Notes: generated by a model from the sequence alone, not told the origin. A stretch of 49,398 nucleotides of DNA from Clostridiales bacterium (GCA_022508325.1 JAFLVL010000004.1:1-49398), one strand, 5' to 3'. Counted from the stretch's first letter, positions 31,296-40,679 are shown. Translations and numbers: made by a program.

Positions 31296-32064
31296 TGTTC
31301 GTCTCCTCTCTATCTAAAAATTGTTTCGCAAGCGCGCCATACGCCAATGCACCGTTGCATTTTGGCGCGTGCAACACGATTGGTATACCGTAGCTTGGGG
31401 ATTCCACTAGCTTGATATTGCGCGGCACAGGCACGGTGTAGATTTTGTCGCCGAAGTATTTGAACAGCTCTTCCGTCACTTGCTTTGACATTGTGGTGCG
31501 TATATCGTACATTGTCAACACTACGCCGTTGATATAAAGCGCTGGGTTCAAGCGTTGTTTGACGATTTTTATCGAGTTCATCAATTGACTCAAACCTTCC
31601 AACGCAAAGAATTCGCTCTGAATGGGAATGACTACGCTGGTGCTAGCCACGAGCGCGTTCAAAGTCAACAGTCCTAGGCTCGGGGGGCAGTCAATAAATA
31701 TATAGTCGTATTGGTCCTTCACCGGTTCAAGCGCGCGCTTCAATGCGCTCTCGCGAGCGGGCACAGACACCAAATCGACCTCGGCTGCGGCAAGGTCAAT
31801 GTTGGTGGGGATGATCCACAAATTATTGATAACCGTGGGCATAATGACGTCGGTTGCAGCGCAATCTCCCATGAGCATATCGTAGCAGTGGCGCTTCAAG
31901 GTATTCTTCTCAATGCCGTAACCGCTTGTCGCGTTGCCCTGCGGGTCGAAGTCCACAAGTAGAACCTTTCTACCTGCGTCAGCCACGTACGCAGCTAGGT
32001 TAATAGCAGTAGTGGTCTTGCCTACGCCGCCTTTTTGATTTGAAAATGCAATGATCTTTCCCAT
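31288..32064 (-). CDS. parA: chromosome partitioning ATPase ParA (Soj)
   Basis: MGKIIAFSNQKGGVGKTTTAINLAAY deviant Walker A. Confidence 0.97.
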   Translation of the reverse strand: MGKIIAFSNQKGGVGKTTTAINLAAYVADAGRKVLLVDFDPQGNATSGYGIEKNTLKRHCYDMLMGDCAATDVIMPTVINNLWIIPTNIDLAAAEVDLVSVPARESALKRALEPVKDQYDYIFIDCPPSLGLLTLNALVASTSVVIPIQSEFFALEGLSQLMNSIKIVKQRLNPALYINGVVLTMYDIRTTMSKQVTEELFKYFGDKIYTVPVPRNIKLVESPSYGIPIVLHAPKCNGALAYGALAKQFLDREETNNG

Positions 32065-32162
32065 AGAATCTCCGTGATTTACTATTCGTTTGTGTTGCGA
32101 TCAAATTTTTACTTATATATTGTAGCACAAGTTTCCAACTTTTTCAACAATATATTCGTTTT

Positions 32163-32192
32163 TGTGAAACAAATTATTTTATGTGTTTCACA
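32163..32192. promoter_or_regulatory. dyad of everted parS half-sites upstream of parA
   Basis: TGTGAAACA-N12-TGTTTCACA. Confidence 0.6.
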
Positions 32193-32249
32193 CACTTAAC
32201 CGGCATTAAAATCAAATTTACGCACGGCATTATTTTTACGAAAAGCGCG

Positions 32250-32383
32250 TTTTTTCCACCCCATATCACACGTTTTTCTCACCCATATCGCATTTTTCGG
32301 CGAATTAGCCCATAGAATTGGCATTTTAAGTGAATTTCGTCGCTTTTGTGCATTTTCCCTACCCCATGTCTATTTTTCGCACC
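32250..32383 (+). repeat. cluster of CACCCCATRTC dispersed motif copies
   Basis: TTTTTCCACCCCATATCACACG, TTTTTCTCACCCATATCGCATTTTT, TTTTCCCTACCCCATGTCTATTTTTCGCACCC. Confidence 0.85.
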
Positions 32384-32459
32384 CATTTGAATATTTTCGT
32401 ATCAAATCTGGCTTTTCTCGTTCGCGCTTATTTGGTTTCCGAGACACCGCGCCTAAAAC

Positions 32460-32488
32460 TTGCGCATTAATTTTGTCTATGATATAAT
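32460..32488 (+). promoter_or_regulatory. promoter of mnmE
   Basis: TTGCGC-17 nt-TATAAT. Confidence 0.5.
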
Positions 32489-32515
32489 AGTTTACACATC
32501 AGCGGAGAATTGAAT

Positions 32516-33814
32516 ATGAACAATACGATAGTGGCATTGTCTACGGCGAGAGGGCGCGCAGCCATTGCCGTAGTGCGCATGAGCGGCGACAACGCAATAG
32601 ACATAGCCAAGCAATTTTTTCATCCGTTCCCGACCACGCCCAACACGTTGAAAGTAGGGACGCTTCATACCGAGCATTTTGACGAGCACGCCATGTGCGT
32701 GTACTTCGCCGCGCCCCATTCCTACACGGGAGAAAACACGGTAGAGTTCCACTGTCATGGCGGTACGGCTGTAAGTCAGGCAGTTATCGAGCAGTGCCTA
32801 AACCACGGCGCGGTGATGGCGCAAAACGGCGAATTCAGCAAGCGCGCGTTTATCAACGGCAAACAAAACCTGACCAATGCCGAGGGCATTATCGAGATGA
32901 TTGAGGCAGAGACGGCATCTGCGGCAAAGGCAGGGGCGAACCTGTTGGAGAACAAGCTCGGCAAGCGTGTTATCGAGCTGCAAGACAAGCTTCTCGACAT
33001 AATCTCATCTTGCGAGGCGGCGTTGGATTACCCCGAAGAGGAGCTTGAATTACCCACCACAAAAACAGTGCAAGAGCAACTAACCCAAGTTAGAGCTACG
33101 CTCGACGCGCTTATTGCGACGTCAACACTGGGAAAGGTGGCAAAGTACGGCATCGACGTGGCAATAGTCGGCAAACCCAATGTAGGCAAATCCAGTCTTT
33201 TGAACGCTCTGTTGGGTACAGACAGGGCAATTGTGTCAGATATTCAGGGCACTACTCGCGATACGCTATCCGAAAGCGTGAACTATCGAGACATAAAATT
33301 CAACTTTATCGATACCGCGGGATTGCGCGAAACCCACGACCAAATCGAGGCGGAGGGCGTCAAACGCGCCAAAAAAGCCGCCGACTCTGCCGACGTGGTG
33401 TTGCACGTAACCGACGACCCGACTGACAAGTCCGTTTACCCTACTATTCGTCCTCAGATACGCATTTACAATAAGAGCGACCTGTTCAAGAACAAACCCT
33501 GTTGTGTTGACAGCATAGTCGTATCGGCAAAAAGCGGCGAAGTGGAAGAAATCAAGGCTTCGCTCTACGAAATGTTCAGCGCGGGAGAGATTGAGAATTC
33601 CGACCTGCTGATAACCAACGAACGCCATCTTTCTTATCTAAAAAAGACGCGGCAACAAATCGAGGAAGCCATTGCCGATAGCAACGTGGCAACCCTTGAT
33701 ATAGTTGCGAGTAGCGTACGAGCCGCGTGGGAAACATTAGGTGAGATCACGGGAACGAACGCGCAAGAGGACATAATAAATAGAATATATAGCAGATTCT
33801 GCCTGGGTAAATAG
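32516..33814 (+). CDS. mnmE: tRNA uridine-5-carboxymethylaminomethyl(34) synthesis GTPase MnmE
   Basis: GKPNVGKSSLLNALLGTDRAIVSDIQGTTRD G domain; C-terminal NRIYSRFCLGK. Confidence 0.98.
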   Translation: MNNTIVALSTARGRAAIAVVRMSGDNAIDIAKQFFHPFPTTPNTLKVGTLHTEHFDEHAMCVYFAAPHSYTGENTVEFHCHGGTAVSQAVIEQCLNHGAVMAQNGEFSKRAFINGKQNLTNAEGIIEMIEAETASAAKAGANLLENKLGKRVIELQDKLLDIISSCEAALDYPEEELELPTTKTVQEQLTQVRATLDALIATSTLGKVAKYGIDVAIVGKPNVGKSSLLNALLGTDRAIVSDIQGTTRDTLSESVNYRDIKFNFIDTAGLRETHDQIEAEGVKRAKKAADSADVVLHVTDDPTDKSVYPTIRPQIRIYNKSDLFKNKPCCVDSIVVSAKSGEVEEIKASLYEMFSAGEIENSDLLITNERHLSYLKKTRQQIEEAIADSNVATLDIVASSVRAAWETLGEITGTNAQEDIINRIYSRFCLGK

Positions 33815-33821
33815 TGAGATT

Positions 33822-33898
33822 GGCTTACGCCGGTGAAATTTGCCTTAGGCAAGTAAAATTCGACTGTCGTCGAGTAAAATTTCTCGCATTCGCTCGAA
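33822..33898 (+). repeat. array of mini-hairpins separated by GTRAAATTT spacers
   Basis: GGCTTACGCCG-gtgaaattt-GCCTTAGGCAA-gtaaaatt-CGACTGTCGTCGA-gtaaaattt-CTCGCATTCGCTCGAA. Confidence 0.75.
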
Positions 33899-33975
33899 GT
33901 TGCGATCAACATTTTTAGAGTAAAGTCGCCTTAACTTTACGCGTAAGCGTAACATTTCACTTCATATAGGAACTT

Positions 33976-35823
33976 ATGAAAAACTACGATATTATTGTTA
34001 TCGGCGCAGGACATGCGGGGTGTGAAGCCGCGCTAGCGTCCGCGCGTTTGGGGTGCTCGACACTTATGCTAGCCACCAATCTCGACACGGTGGCATTTCT
34101 TGCGTGCAATCCGAGCGTTGGCGGCACTGCAAAGGGGCAGATTGTCAAGGAAATTGACGCCTTAGGTGGCGAAATGGCTATAAACGCCGACAAAAGCCTT
34201 CTTCAAATGCGCATGTTGAACCGCGGCAAAGGTCCTGCGGTATATTCTCCGCGCGCGCAAGTCGACAAAAACGCCTACCACGTCAATATGAAACAGACGG
34301 TAGAGCACACACCCAATCTGTATCTCAGACAAGGTGAGGCAGTGGACGTCAGCGTCAACGACGACGGCAGTTTTGCCGTCAGGACGGCAGTGGAGCTCAC
34401 CTATCAAGCAAAAGCGGTGGTTTTGTGTTGCGGTGTATATCTCAATTCAAGAACAATCGTGGGCAAATGTGTCAAAAACAGCGGCCCCAACGGCTTTGCC
34501 AACGCAGAATTTTTAACGAACAGTCTCGTAAAGCTCGGTTTTTCTGTACAACGCTTTAAGACAGGCACGCCCGCAAGAGTTCGTCTTAATTCCATCGACC
34601 TAGACAAGACGGTAGAGCAATGCGGCGAAGAGGACGTTCGCCCATTCTCCTACCTTACTGACAGTATTCCCGCCACAAAGCGCAGTTGCTATCTGACATA
34701 TTCTACCGAAGAAACGAAACGGATAATTTTGGAAAACAAGCACCTTGCTCCTATCTATAACGGTAGCGTTTCGGGCGTCGGTCCTCGCTATTGCCCCAGC
34801 ATTGAGGACAAGGTGGTGCGCTTCGCAGATAAGGAAAGGCATCAAATTTTCTTAGAACCCGAGTCGGTGGATACCTGCGAATTCTACGTTCAAGGCGCGT
34901 CGTCGTCCATGCCCGCCGAAATTCAAGAGCAGATTTACAAGAGCATCGAAGGACTGGAAAACGTCGAGATTATGCGCGACGCCTACGCCATCGAATACGA
35001 CTGCATTGACGCAACACAGCTTGACGCAACGCTTATGGCGAAACATGTCAAGGGACTGTTCTTTGCAGGACAGATAAACGGCACTAGCGGCTATGAGGAA
35101 GCGGCAGGTCAGGGAATAGTTGCGGGTATCAACGCCGAACGTTTTGTCCACGGCAAATCGCCCTTCGTTCTGCGTCGCGACAACAGCTATATAGGCGTGC
35201 TGATTGACGACATTACGACTAAGCAAAATACCGAACCCTACCGCATGATGACCAGCCGCGCAGAACACCGTTTGGTACTTCGCCAGGACAACGCAGACCT
35301 ACGACTTTCGGACATGGGGTGGGAAATTGGGCTAGTTTCGCCCGAAAGATATGCAAAATTGCAACGAAAAAAGGCGCAAATTGCCGCAGCGGAAAAACAG
35401 CTTTCGAAGGTAGTCTCTCCCAAAATATACGGCAAGCTCTTTGAAGAAAAAGGCGAACCTATAACGGGCGCAGGGCTGACGGCGGACGAAATGCTACGCC
35501 GCGCTAATATCACCTGTAAGGACTTGCAGACTCTCGGTTTCTTCGAAGATATTGACGACGACGCGCTGTACGAGATTGAGATTGAGTGCAAGTACCGCGG
35601 TTACATTGAGAAGGAAAAGGAAGCGATAGCGCAGGCGAATAAGCTGGAAAATAAGCCCCTGCCCGACGACATAGACTACATGACTATCGACGGATTGCGT
35701 ATCGAGGCGCGACAAAAGCTTGACAAAATCCGTCCCAAGAACCTCGGACAAGCGGGACGAATTCTCGGCGTGTCACCTGCTGATATTCAAATACTGATTG
35801 TTTATTTGTCTACTAGAAAATGA
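33976..35823 (+). CDS. mnmG: tRNA uridine-5-carboxymethylaminomethyl(34) synthesis enzyme MnmG
   Basis: VIGAGHAGCEAALASARLG FAD motif; 615 aa. Confidence 0.98.
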   Translation: MKNYDIIVIGAGHAGCEAALASARLGCSTLMLATNLDTVAFLACNPSVGGTAKGQIVKEIDALGGEMAINADKSLLQMRMLNRGKGPAVYSPRAQVDKNAYHVNMKQTVEHTPNLYLRQGEAVDVSVNDDGSFAVRTAVELTYQAKAVVLCCGVYLNSRTIVGKCVKNSGPNGFANAEFLTNSLVKLGFSVQRFKTGTPARVRLNSIDLDKTVEQCGEEDVRPFSYLTDSIPATKRSCYLTYSTEETKRIILENKHLAPIYNGSVSGVGPRYCPSIEDKVVRFADKERHQIFLEPESVDTCEFYVQGASSSMPAEIQEQIYKSIEGLENVEIMRDAYAIEYDCIDATQLDATLMAKHVKGLFFAGQINGTSGYEEAAGQGIVAGINAERFVHGKSPFVLRRDNSYIGVLIDDITTKQNTEPYRMMTSRAEHRLVLRQDNADLRLSDMGWEIGLVSPERYAKLQRKKAQIAAAEKQLSKVVSPKIYGKLFEEKGEPITGAGLTADEMLRRANITCKDLQTLGFFEDIDDDALYEIEIECKYRGYIEKEKEAIAQANKLENKPLPDDIDYMTIDGLRIEARQKLDKIRPKNLGQAGRILGVSPADIQILIVYLSTRK

Positions 35824-36497
35824 TAAAATTTTTACAAGAACAAGCAAATATTACGCTGACGGACGAAATGCGGCAAAAGCTTGACTTTTACTGCAAATTT
35901 TTGCGTGAGGAGAATAACAAGTATAATTTGACTGCGATAACCGACGAAGGCGAGATCTGGATTAAGCATTTCGTTGACAGTATTCTCGGCAGTGTGGCAA
36001 TTCCCGAAAACGCTACTGTTTGCGACGTGGGCAGTGGCGCAGGATTTCCCTGTTTGCCTCTTGCAATCGTTCGTCCCGACGTTGCAGTAACGCTCGTTGA
36101 TAGTCTGGAAAAACGCATCAATTTTACTAGGTCTCTTTGTCAACAGATAAATCTCAAGGCTGACTTTTTCCACGAGCGCGCAGAGGATTTTTCTCGACCC
36201 CATTCGGAAAAATTCAACGTTGCCACCGCGCGCGCAGTTGCGCCGCTGAATATTTTGTTGGAATACACCGCGCAAATAGTGAAGGTCGGAGGAATTATCG
36301 TCGCATACAAGACAGATTTGAGTGAGCTTGAAATAGCGGCAAACGCCTGCAGACTACTAAACTTACAATTTGAGACGCATTACGACTTCGTTCTGCCTGA
36401 CGGTAGCAGGCGCGCTATATTAGTTTTCCGCAAAATCGCGCCCACTCCGAATAAGTACCCCCGCGGACAAAACAAACCTAGAAAACAACCACTGTAA
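35820..36497 (+). CDS. rsmG: 16S rRNA (guanine527-N7)-methyltransferase
   Basis: NLTAITDEGEIWIKHFVDS, VCDVGSGAGFPCLPLAI; overlaps mnmG by 4 nt. Confidence 0.95.
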   Translation: MIKFLQEQANITLTDEMRQKLDFYCKFLREENNKYNLTAITDEGEIWIKHFVDSILGSVAIPENATVCDVGSGAGFPCLPLAIVRPDVAVTLVDSLEKRINFTRSLCQQINLKADFFHERAEDFSRPHSEKFNVATARAVAPLNILLEYTAQIVKVGGIIVAYKTDLSELEIAANACRLLNLQFETHYDFVLPDGSRRAILVFRKIAPTPNKYPRGQNKPRKQPL

Positions 36498-36532
36498 AAA
36501 GAGCCTATGAGTGTTTCTCATAAGCTCTTTTA
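36496..36532. terminator. bidirectional terminator
   Basis: AAAAAGAGCCTATGAG...CTCATAAGCTCTTTT. Confidence 0.85.
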
Positions 36533-36593
36533 AATTATTATGTAATGTCAATTAATTACCTTTGAATACGAACCCTGACGCCCAGCTGGAAGG

Positions 36594-37187
36594 CTATCTT
36601 CTGCGCTTTTTATCGCTGCGATAGACGAAATTAAGTGTTTTGCGGGGCGCGTTGGGGCTATTCAGAATATTGTTTTGCTGAATGGGCGTGATTACAATGT
36701 GGCGCGCCGAGCCTTGCCCCTCGCTTTGGGTTGTTACGTGTTGGCTGTTTTGCAAAGCGGTGTGAATAACGCGTCTTTCGTAGGGGTTCATCGGTTCCAG
36801 CTTGTGCTCGCGACCTGTACGCTTGACCTTTAATTCGAGGTTGTGTGCGAGCTTTTGCAACGCCTTTTCGCGTTTTGCCCTGTACCCTTCTGCGTCGAGA
36901 TTGACGCGCTTAAATTCCGAGTGACCGCCGTTCAATATCAAACTGCAAAGATATTGTAATGCGTCCAAAGTTTCTCCGCGGTATCCGATGGCACCTGAAG
37001 CGTCGTCGCCGACAATGTTCAATGCGACTGCGTCGCCAACTTCATTTACCTCAACTTGGCAGGAAAGTCCCATTTTTGAAAGCAAATTTTGCAAAAAATC
37101 TTGCATTTTCTGTGGCTCTGAGAGCTCAACAACCGCAGTTTCGGTCACTTCGGTGACTTCAACTTCGGTATTTTTCTTTTTTCTCAT
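36594..37187 (-). CDS. jag: KH-R3H RNA-binding protein Jag/KhpB-like (short N-terminus)
   Basis: GAIGYRGETLDALQYL KH motif, R3H region MNPYERRVIHTALQ. Confidence 0.88.
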   Translation of the reverse strand: MRKKKNTEVEVTEVTETAVVELSEPQKMQDFLQNLLSKMGLSCQVEVNEVGDAVALNIVGDDASGAIGYRGETLDALQYLCSLILNGGHSEFKRVNLDAEGYRAKREKALQKLAHNLELKVKRTGREHKLEPMNPYERRVIHTALQNSQHVTTQSEGQGSARHIVITPIQQNNILNSPNAPRKTLNFVYRSDKKRRR

Positions 37188-37191
37188 ATCG

Positions 37192-38475
37192 TTACCTCAT
37201 ATAGCTTGCCTTGGAAGAATTGCTCTTTTGCTCTTCCTTGTCAAGCATTTTCAATACGAACTTTTCTACCGGTATGCGAAGAACTATGGTGGTAAGAATG
37301 GAGATAGTAGAGTTGACCACCATGTATATTGCGAACGCGCCGGTGTAGATAAAGCCGAAATATGCCATCATAAGCGGCATCAGTATCATTGTCATTTTGT
37401 TGGTTGCTGCTTGCTGTTGATTTTGCTGTACAGTCTCGCCCTTACGGTTCTTGCGCTCCAAGCGTTGCAAAATGAACTGAGAGGCGAACGACAAACCTAT
37501 AGACAGGAAGGGCAGAATCATCAAGCCGTTCCAGTTACCGTTGTTGCCGTAGCCGCCCATTGCAAGCACTGCGCCACGAATGGTATTGTAAGTTACCTCA
37601 ATACCTTTGTAGTCACTAACGTCTATTCCCGACGAAGAGAATCCGCCACCGGCGAACACGCCGCCGCTATACGGTTGCATAATGGTTGCCCATGTGTCGG
37701 GTTGCCAAACGTTCTGAATCCACAACCAGCTTTCGTGGTTGTTGACGTACCAATCCTGTACAGCCTCCAACGCTTTGCTCTCGTATTCCGAGCAGAGTGT
37801 CGGGTTTACCATTTTCGCGCCGCTTATAATATCCGTTTGCGCATTGAGTATGTTTTTGGTACTTTCGGATTTTTTCGCCTCTTCATACTTAATAAAGACG
37901 TTCTCGTATCCTTCCCTGCTCTCGATTTGCGTGATTAACTCGTCGTTTTCCATAATTTGCTCAACGAACGTATCGTGGTAAGTATACGACAGGCTCTGGA
38001 AGGACGTGATACTGGAGTAAGTGGAGTAGTTCCTGAGTCCGCCGAACACTATGAAGAATATGACCATCGAGATTATCATAGGCAAACACATAGAAGCCAT
38101 GGAGTAGCCCTGTTTTTTGTAGAGCTTTTGCTTTTCTTCGTTTGCGCGTTGAGTATTTGCGCCAAACCGCTTGTCGATAGCCTCTACGAGCGGTTGGATT
38201 CTTTGCATTTTCAGCGAGCTTTTGCGCGAAGAATAGCGTTGCCAGAAGTCCAAAGGCAACATGAGTATCTTCAAAAACACGGTGAAAACTACAACCGTCC
38301 AACCGTAATTGCCTATCCACTTGTGCATAACGTACACAAGCTTGCCGATAATCCCCAGATCGTCTTTGGAGTAGTCAAAAAAGTTAGCTGAGCTTCTGTT
38401 ACAGCTACTTAGCACTCCCAAGCACAACGCCGCAAGCGCAATAAGCAATACGACGCTAAGTATTCTTTTTTTCAT
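37192..38475 (-). CDS. yidC: membrane protein insertase YidC with enlarged insertion
   Basis: LSSC lipobox; YGWTVVVFTVFLKILMLPLD; PFLSIGLSFASQFI and TGAFAIYMVVNS TM segments. Confidence 0.92.
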   Translation of the reverse strand: MKKRILSVVLLIALAALCLGVLSSCNRSSANFFDYSKDDLGIIGKLVYVMHKWIGNYGWTVVVFTVFLKILMLPLDFWQRYSSRKSSLKMQRIQPLVEAIDKRFGANTQRANEEKQKLYKKQGYSMASMCLPMIISMVIFFIVFGGLRNYSTYSSITSFQSLSYTYHDTFVEQIMENDELITQIESREGYENVFIKYEEAKKSESTKNILNAQTDIISGAKMVNPTLCSEYESKALEAVQDWYVNNHESWLWIQNVWQPDTWATIMQPYSGGVFAGGGFSSSGIDVSDYKGIEVTYNTIRGAVLAMGGYGNNGNWNGLMILPFLSIGLSFASQFILQRLERKNRKGETVQQNQQQAATNKMTMILMPLMMAYFGFIYTGAFAIYMVVNSTISILTTIVLRIPVEKFVLKMLDKEEQKSNSSKASYMR

Positions 38476-38494
38476 TGTTTCTCCTGTTAACTAC

Positions 38495-38740
38495 CTATAC
38501 GTGCCACTTCGCGTTGCCTTTTAGGTTCATAGGCACCGGGTCGAAACCGCCCTTTCCCCAAGGCGCGCAACGGCAGAGTCGTTTGAGCGTCAGCCAACTG
38601 CCTGCAAAAAATCCGTGCTTTGTATACGCTTCCATGCTGTATACCGAGCAACTCGGGCTGTAAATACAGGTTTTGCCGCCCTTCCATTTGGAAACGGTGG
38701 CCTTGTATAGCTTAAGTAGGGCAATAGCCAAGTATTTCAT
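38495..38740 (-). CDS. yidD: membrane protein insertion efficiency factor YidD
   Basis: CIYSPSCSVYSMEAYTKHGFFAGSWLTLKRLCRCAPWGKGGFDPVP. Confidence 0.95.
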   Translation of the reverse strand: MKYLAIALLKLYKATVSKWKGGKTCIYSPSCSVYSMEAYTKHGFFAGSWLTLKRLCRCAPWGKGGFDPVPMNLKGNAKWHV

Positions 38741-39069
38741 TGCAACAGCCCCGCCTTTTCAAACAGCTTTTGAACGCTCGCCACAATCTCGTCGTATCGG
38801 TACTCCTCGTGACGCCGCGGAATAAAAACAGCGTTGAACCCCTCTTTTACGTTGGGCATAAGCGTAGATACCGCCGCTTTCAGCTGTCGCCTTATGCGAT
38901 TGCGCTGTACCGCCTTGCCATATTTTTTGCTGACGGAAAAGCCAACCTTGCTTTGCTTGTTGTTGCTTGCGCAGTAGAGCAATATGAAGTTTTTGTCTGC
39001 AACGCTTGACGCGTGTTTGTACACGTAGTTGTATTGGTAGTTTTTTTTAAGTCTGTAGATAGACTTCAA
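38737..39069 (-). CDS. rnpA: ribonuclease P protein component
   Basis: VGFSVSKKYGKAVQRNRIRRQLKAA RNR motif. Confidence 0.95.
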   Translation of the reverse strand: MKSIYRLKKNYQYNYVYKHASSVADKNFILLYCASNNKQSKVGFSVSKKYGKAVQRNRIRRQLKAAVSTLMPNVKEGFNAVFIPRRHEEYRYDEIVASVQKLFEKAGLLQ

Positions 39070-39081
39070 AGCGACGACCTG

Positions 39082-39216
39082 TTATGCGGACAGCTTATGA
39101 CGACCCTTGTTTCTGCGTCTGGCAAGTGTTCTTCTGCCACCGGTGGTCTTCATTCTTGCGCGGAATCCGTGTACCTTGCTTCTTTGTCTTTTCTTGGGTT
39201 GGTAAGTTCTTTTCAT
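39082..39216 (-). CDS. rpmH: 50S ribosomal protein L34 (absent from ORF track because of size)
   Basis: Reverse strand translates to [44 protein letters not shown]. Confidence 0.98.
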   Translation of the reverse strand: MKRTYQPKKRQRSKVHGFRARMKTTGGRRTLARRRNKGRHKLSA

Positions 39217-39459
39217 TTCGTTCTCCTTTTTGGGGTCGCGCCGCCACTGTCGTGGGGCATTGTTTTTGCGTGCAAAGTTATTTGCTTTTCATTGCTAATT
39301 ACGTATGCACAGCCTGCCTAAATGCGCGCATAATTCCCATAATAATATAATTAACTCGTATATTTTAACAAAGTATGGAAGTAAAGTCAAGTGTTTGGAG
39401 TTAGTCCGTCTAGCGCGCTAAATATTAGTTAAAATTGACGCTCCATTATTCGAAAACAC

Positions 39460-39570
39460 GACATGGGGTGGCGATTTTTGCAAATTTTGCTAATTATAAT
39501 ATTCGTATATCATAAGTGCGAGTTTTTTAGCAATTTTTGGCGAAAAATGCGATATGGGGTGAAAATTTTT
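39460..39570 (-). repeat. two copies of the dispersed GATATGGGGTG motif
   Basis: GACATGGGGTGGCGATTTTTG and AAAAATGCGATATGGGGTGAAAATTTTT, ~92 bp apart. Confidence 0.85.
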
Positions 39571-39625
39571 GATATTTTATTAGCAAAGAAATGTGGATTT
39601 TCAATTATTTATTTGCGACAAACCA

Positions 39626-39692
39626 TCGCTGTAAGGCGTATACGCTCCCAATAATAGCCCCACACGCGAGGTGGCGTCCGCGGCGAGCGGTA
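39626..39692 (+). repeat. GC-rich repeat family B copy 1
   Basis: TCGCTGTAAGGCGTATACGC...GAGGTGGCGTCCGCGGCGAGCGGTA. Confidence 0.7.
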
Positions 39693-39715
39693 CGAAAGCA
39701 TCAGCAATTTCGGTA

Positions 39716-39744
39716 TTGACATTAGCGTTTTTTCAATTTATAAT
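39716..39744 (+). promoter_or_regulatory. consensus sigma-A promoter of deoD
   Basis: TTGACA-17 nt-TATAAT. Confidence 0.85.
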
Positions 39745-39779
39745 TATGCTAACGAATATAAACACAAGGAGGCAATATT

Positions 39780-40484
39780 ATGCCAATACCTACCCCTCAC
39801 ATTTCAGCAAAAGAAGGCGATTTCGCTAAAACCGTGCTTATGCCGGGTGATCCGCTTCGCGCTAAGTACATTGCCGAGCATTATTTGACCGACGCAGTTC
39901 TCGTAAATAATGTGCGCGGCGTCCAAGGCTACACAGGCTACTACAACGGCAAACGCGTGTCCGTCATGGCTAGCGGAATGGGCATTCCTTCAATCGGAAT
40001 TTACAGCTATGAGCTGTTCAACTTCTACGGCGTGGAGAATATCATTCGCATAGGCTCCGCTGGCGCAATTCACCCCGATTTGAAGCTGAGAAACCTCGTT
40101 TTCGGTCAAGGCTCATGCACCAACAGCAACTACGCCGCTCAATTCGGTATGCCGGGTACCATCGCCCCCATTTGTTCGTTTGAACTGTTGGAAAAAGCCG
40201 TAAAAACCGCTAAAAAACTCAAATACACCTACAAAGTCGGCAATATTTTGGCTTCAGACACTTTCTATGATGACGGTGGCAGCTCGGCAGTTTGGAGCAA
40301 AATGGGAGTACTCGCTGTCGAAATGGAAAGCGCAGCCCTCTACCTCAACGCCGCTCGCGCAGGCAAGAACGCGCTCTGTATTTGCACAATCTCCGACCAT
40401 CTTCTGACAGGAGAAGAGCTCTCATCCGACGAAAGACAAAACTCTTTCAATGAAATGATGATTTTGGCATTAGAAATAGCATAG
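39780..40484 (+). CDS. deoD: purine-nucleoside phosphorylase
   Basis: MPTPHISA-like N-terminus, MPGDPLRAKYIAE, GMGIPSIGIYSYEL. Confidence 0.95.
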   Translation: MPIPTPHISAKEGDFAKTVLMPGDPLRAKYIAEHYLTDAVLVNNVRGVQGYTGYYNGKRVSVMASGMGIPSIGIYSYELFNFYGVENIIRIGSAGAIHPDLKLRNLVFGQGSCTNSNYAAQFGMPGTIAPICSFELLEKAVKTAKKLKYTYKVGNILASDTFYDDGGSSAVWSKMGVLAVEMESAALYLNAARAGKNALCICTISDHLLTGEELSSDERQNSFNEMMILALEIA

Positions 40485-40497
40485 TGTTTTTTTTGGG

Positions 40498-40542
40498 TCG
40501 CTCGCCACTCAGGCGACTAATTTCCACGCTTTACGGCGAGTA
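40498..40542 (-). repeat. repeat family B copy 2 (inverted, short)
   Basis: Reverse strand TCGCCGTAAAGCGTGGAAATTAGTCGCCTGAGTGGCGAGCG. Confidence 0.7.
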
Positions 40543-40650
40543 TAAATTACCGATAAATAAATTTCACCTCAAAGGTTTCGTAAAAAACGTTGCTTTTGGG
40601 GTTTTTATTTTGATTGACACTAACAATACTATAAATTCACTCCATTTGTA

Positions 40651-40679
40651 TTGCAATTTGTATAAAAATATTGTATAAT
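40651..40679 (+). promoter_or_regulatory. sigma-A-like promoter upstream of dnaN/DnaA boxes
   Basis: TTGCAA-17 nt-TATAAT. Confidence 0.65.

Noticed and set aside
33822-33960. CRISPR-like array
   Set aside because: Units are ~20 nt with variable palindromes and a short A/T spacer; no direct repeats of 23-40 nt and no cas genes.
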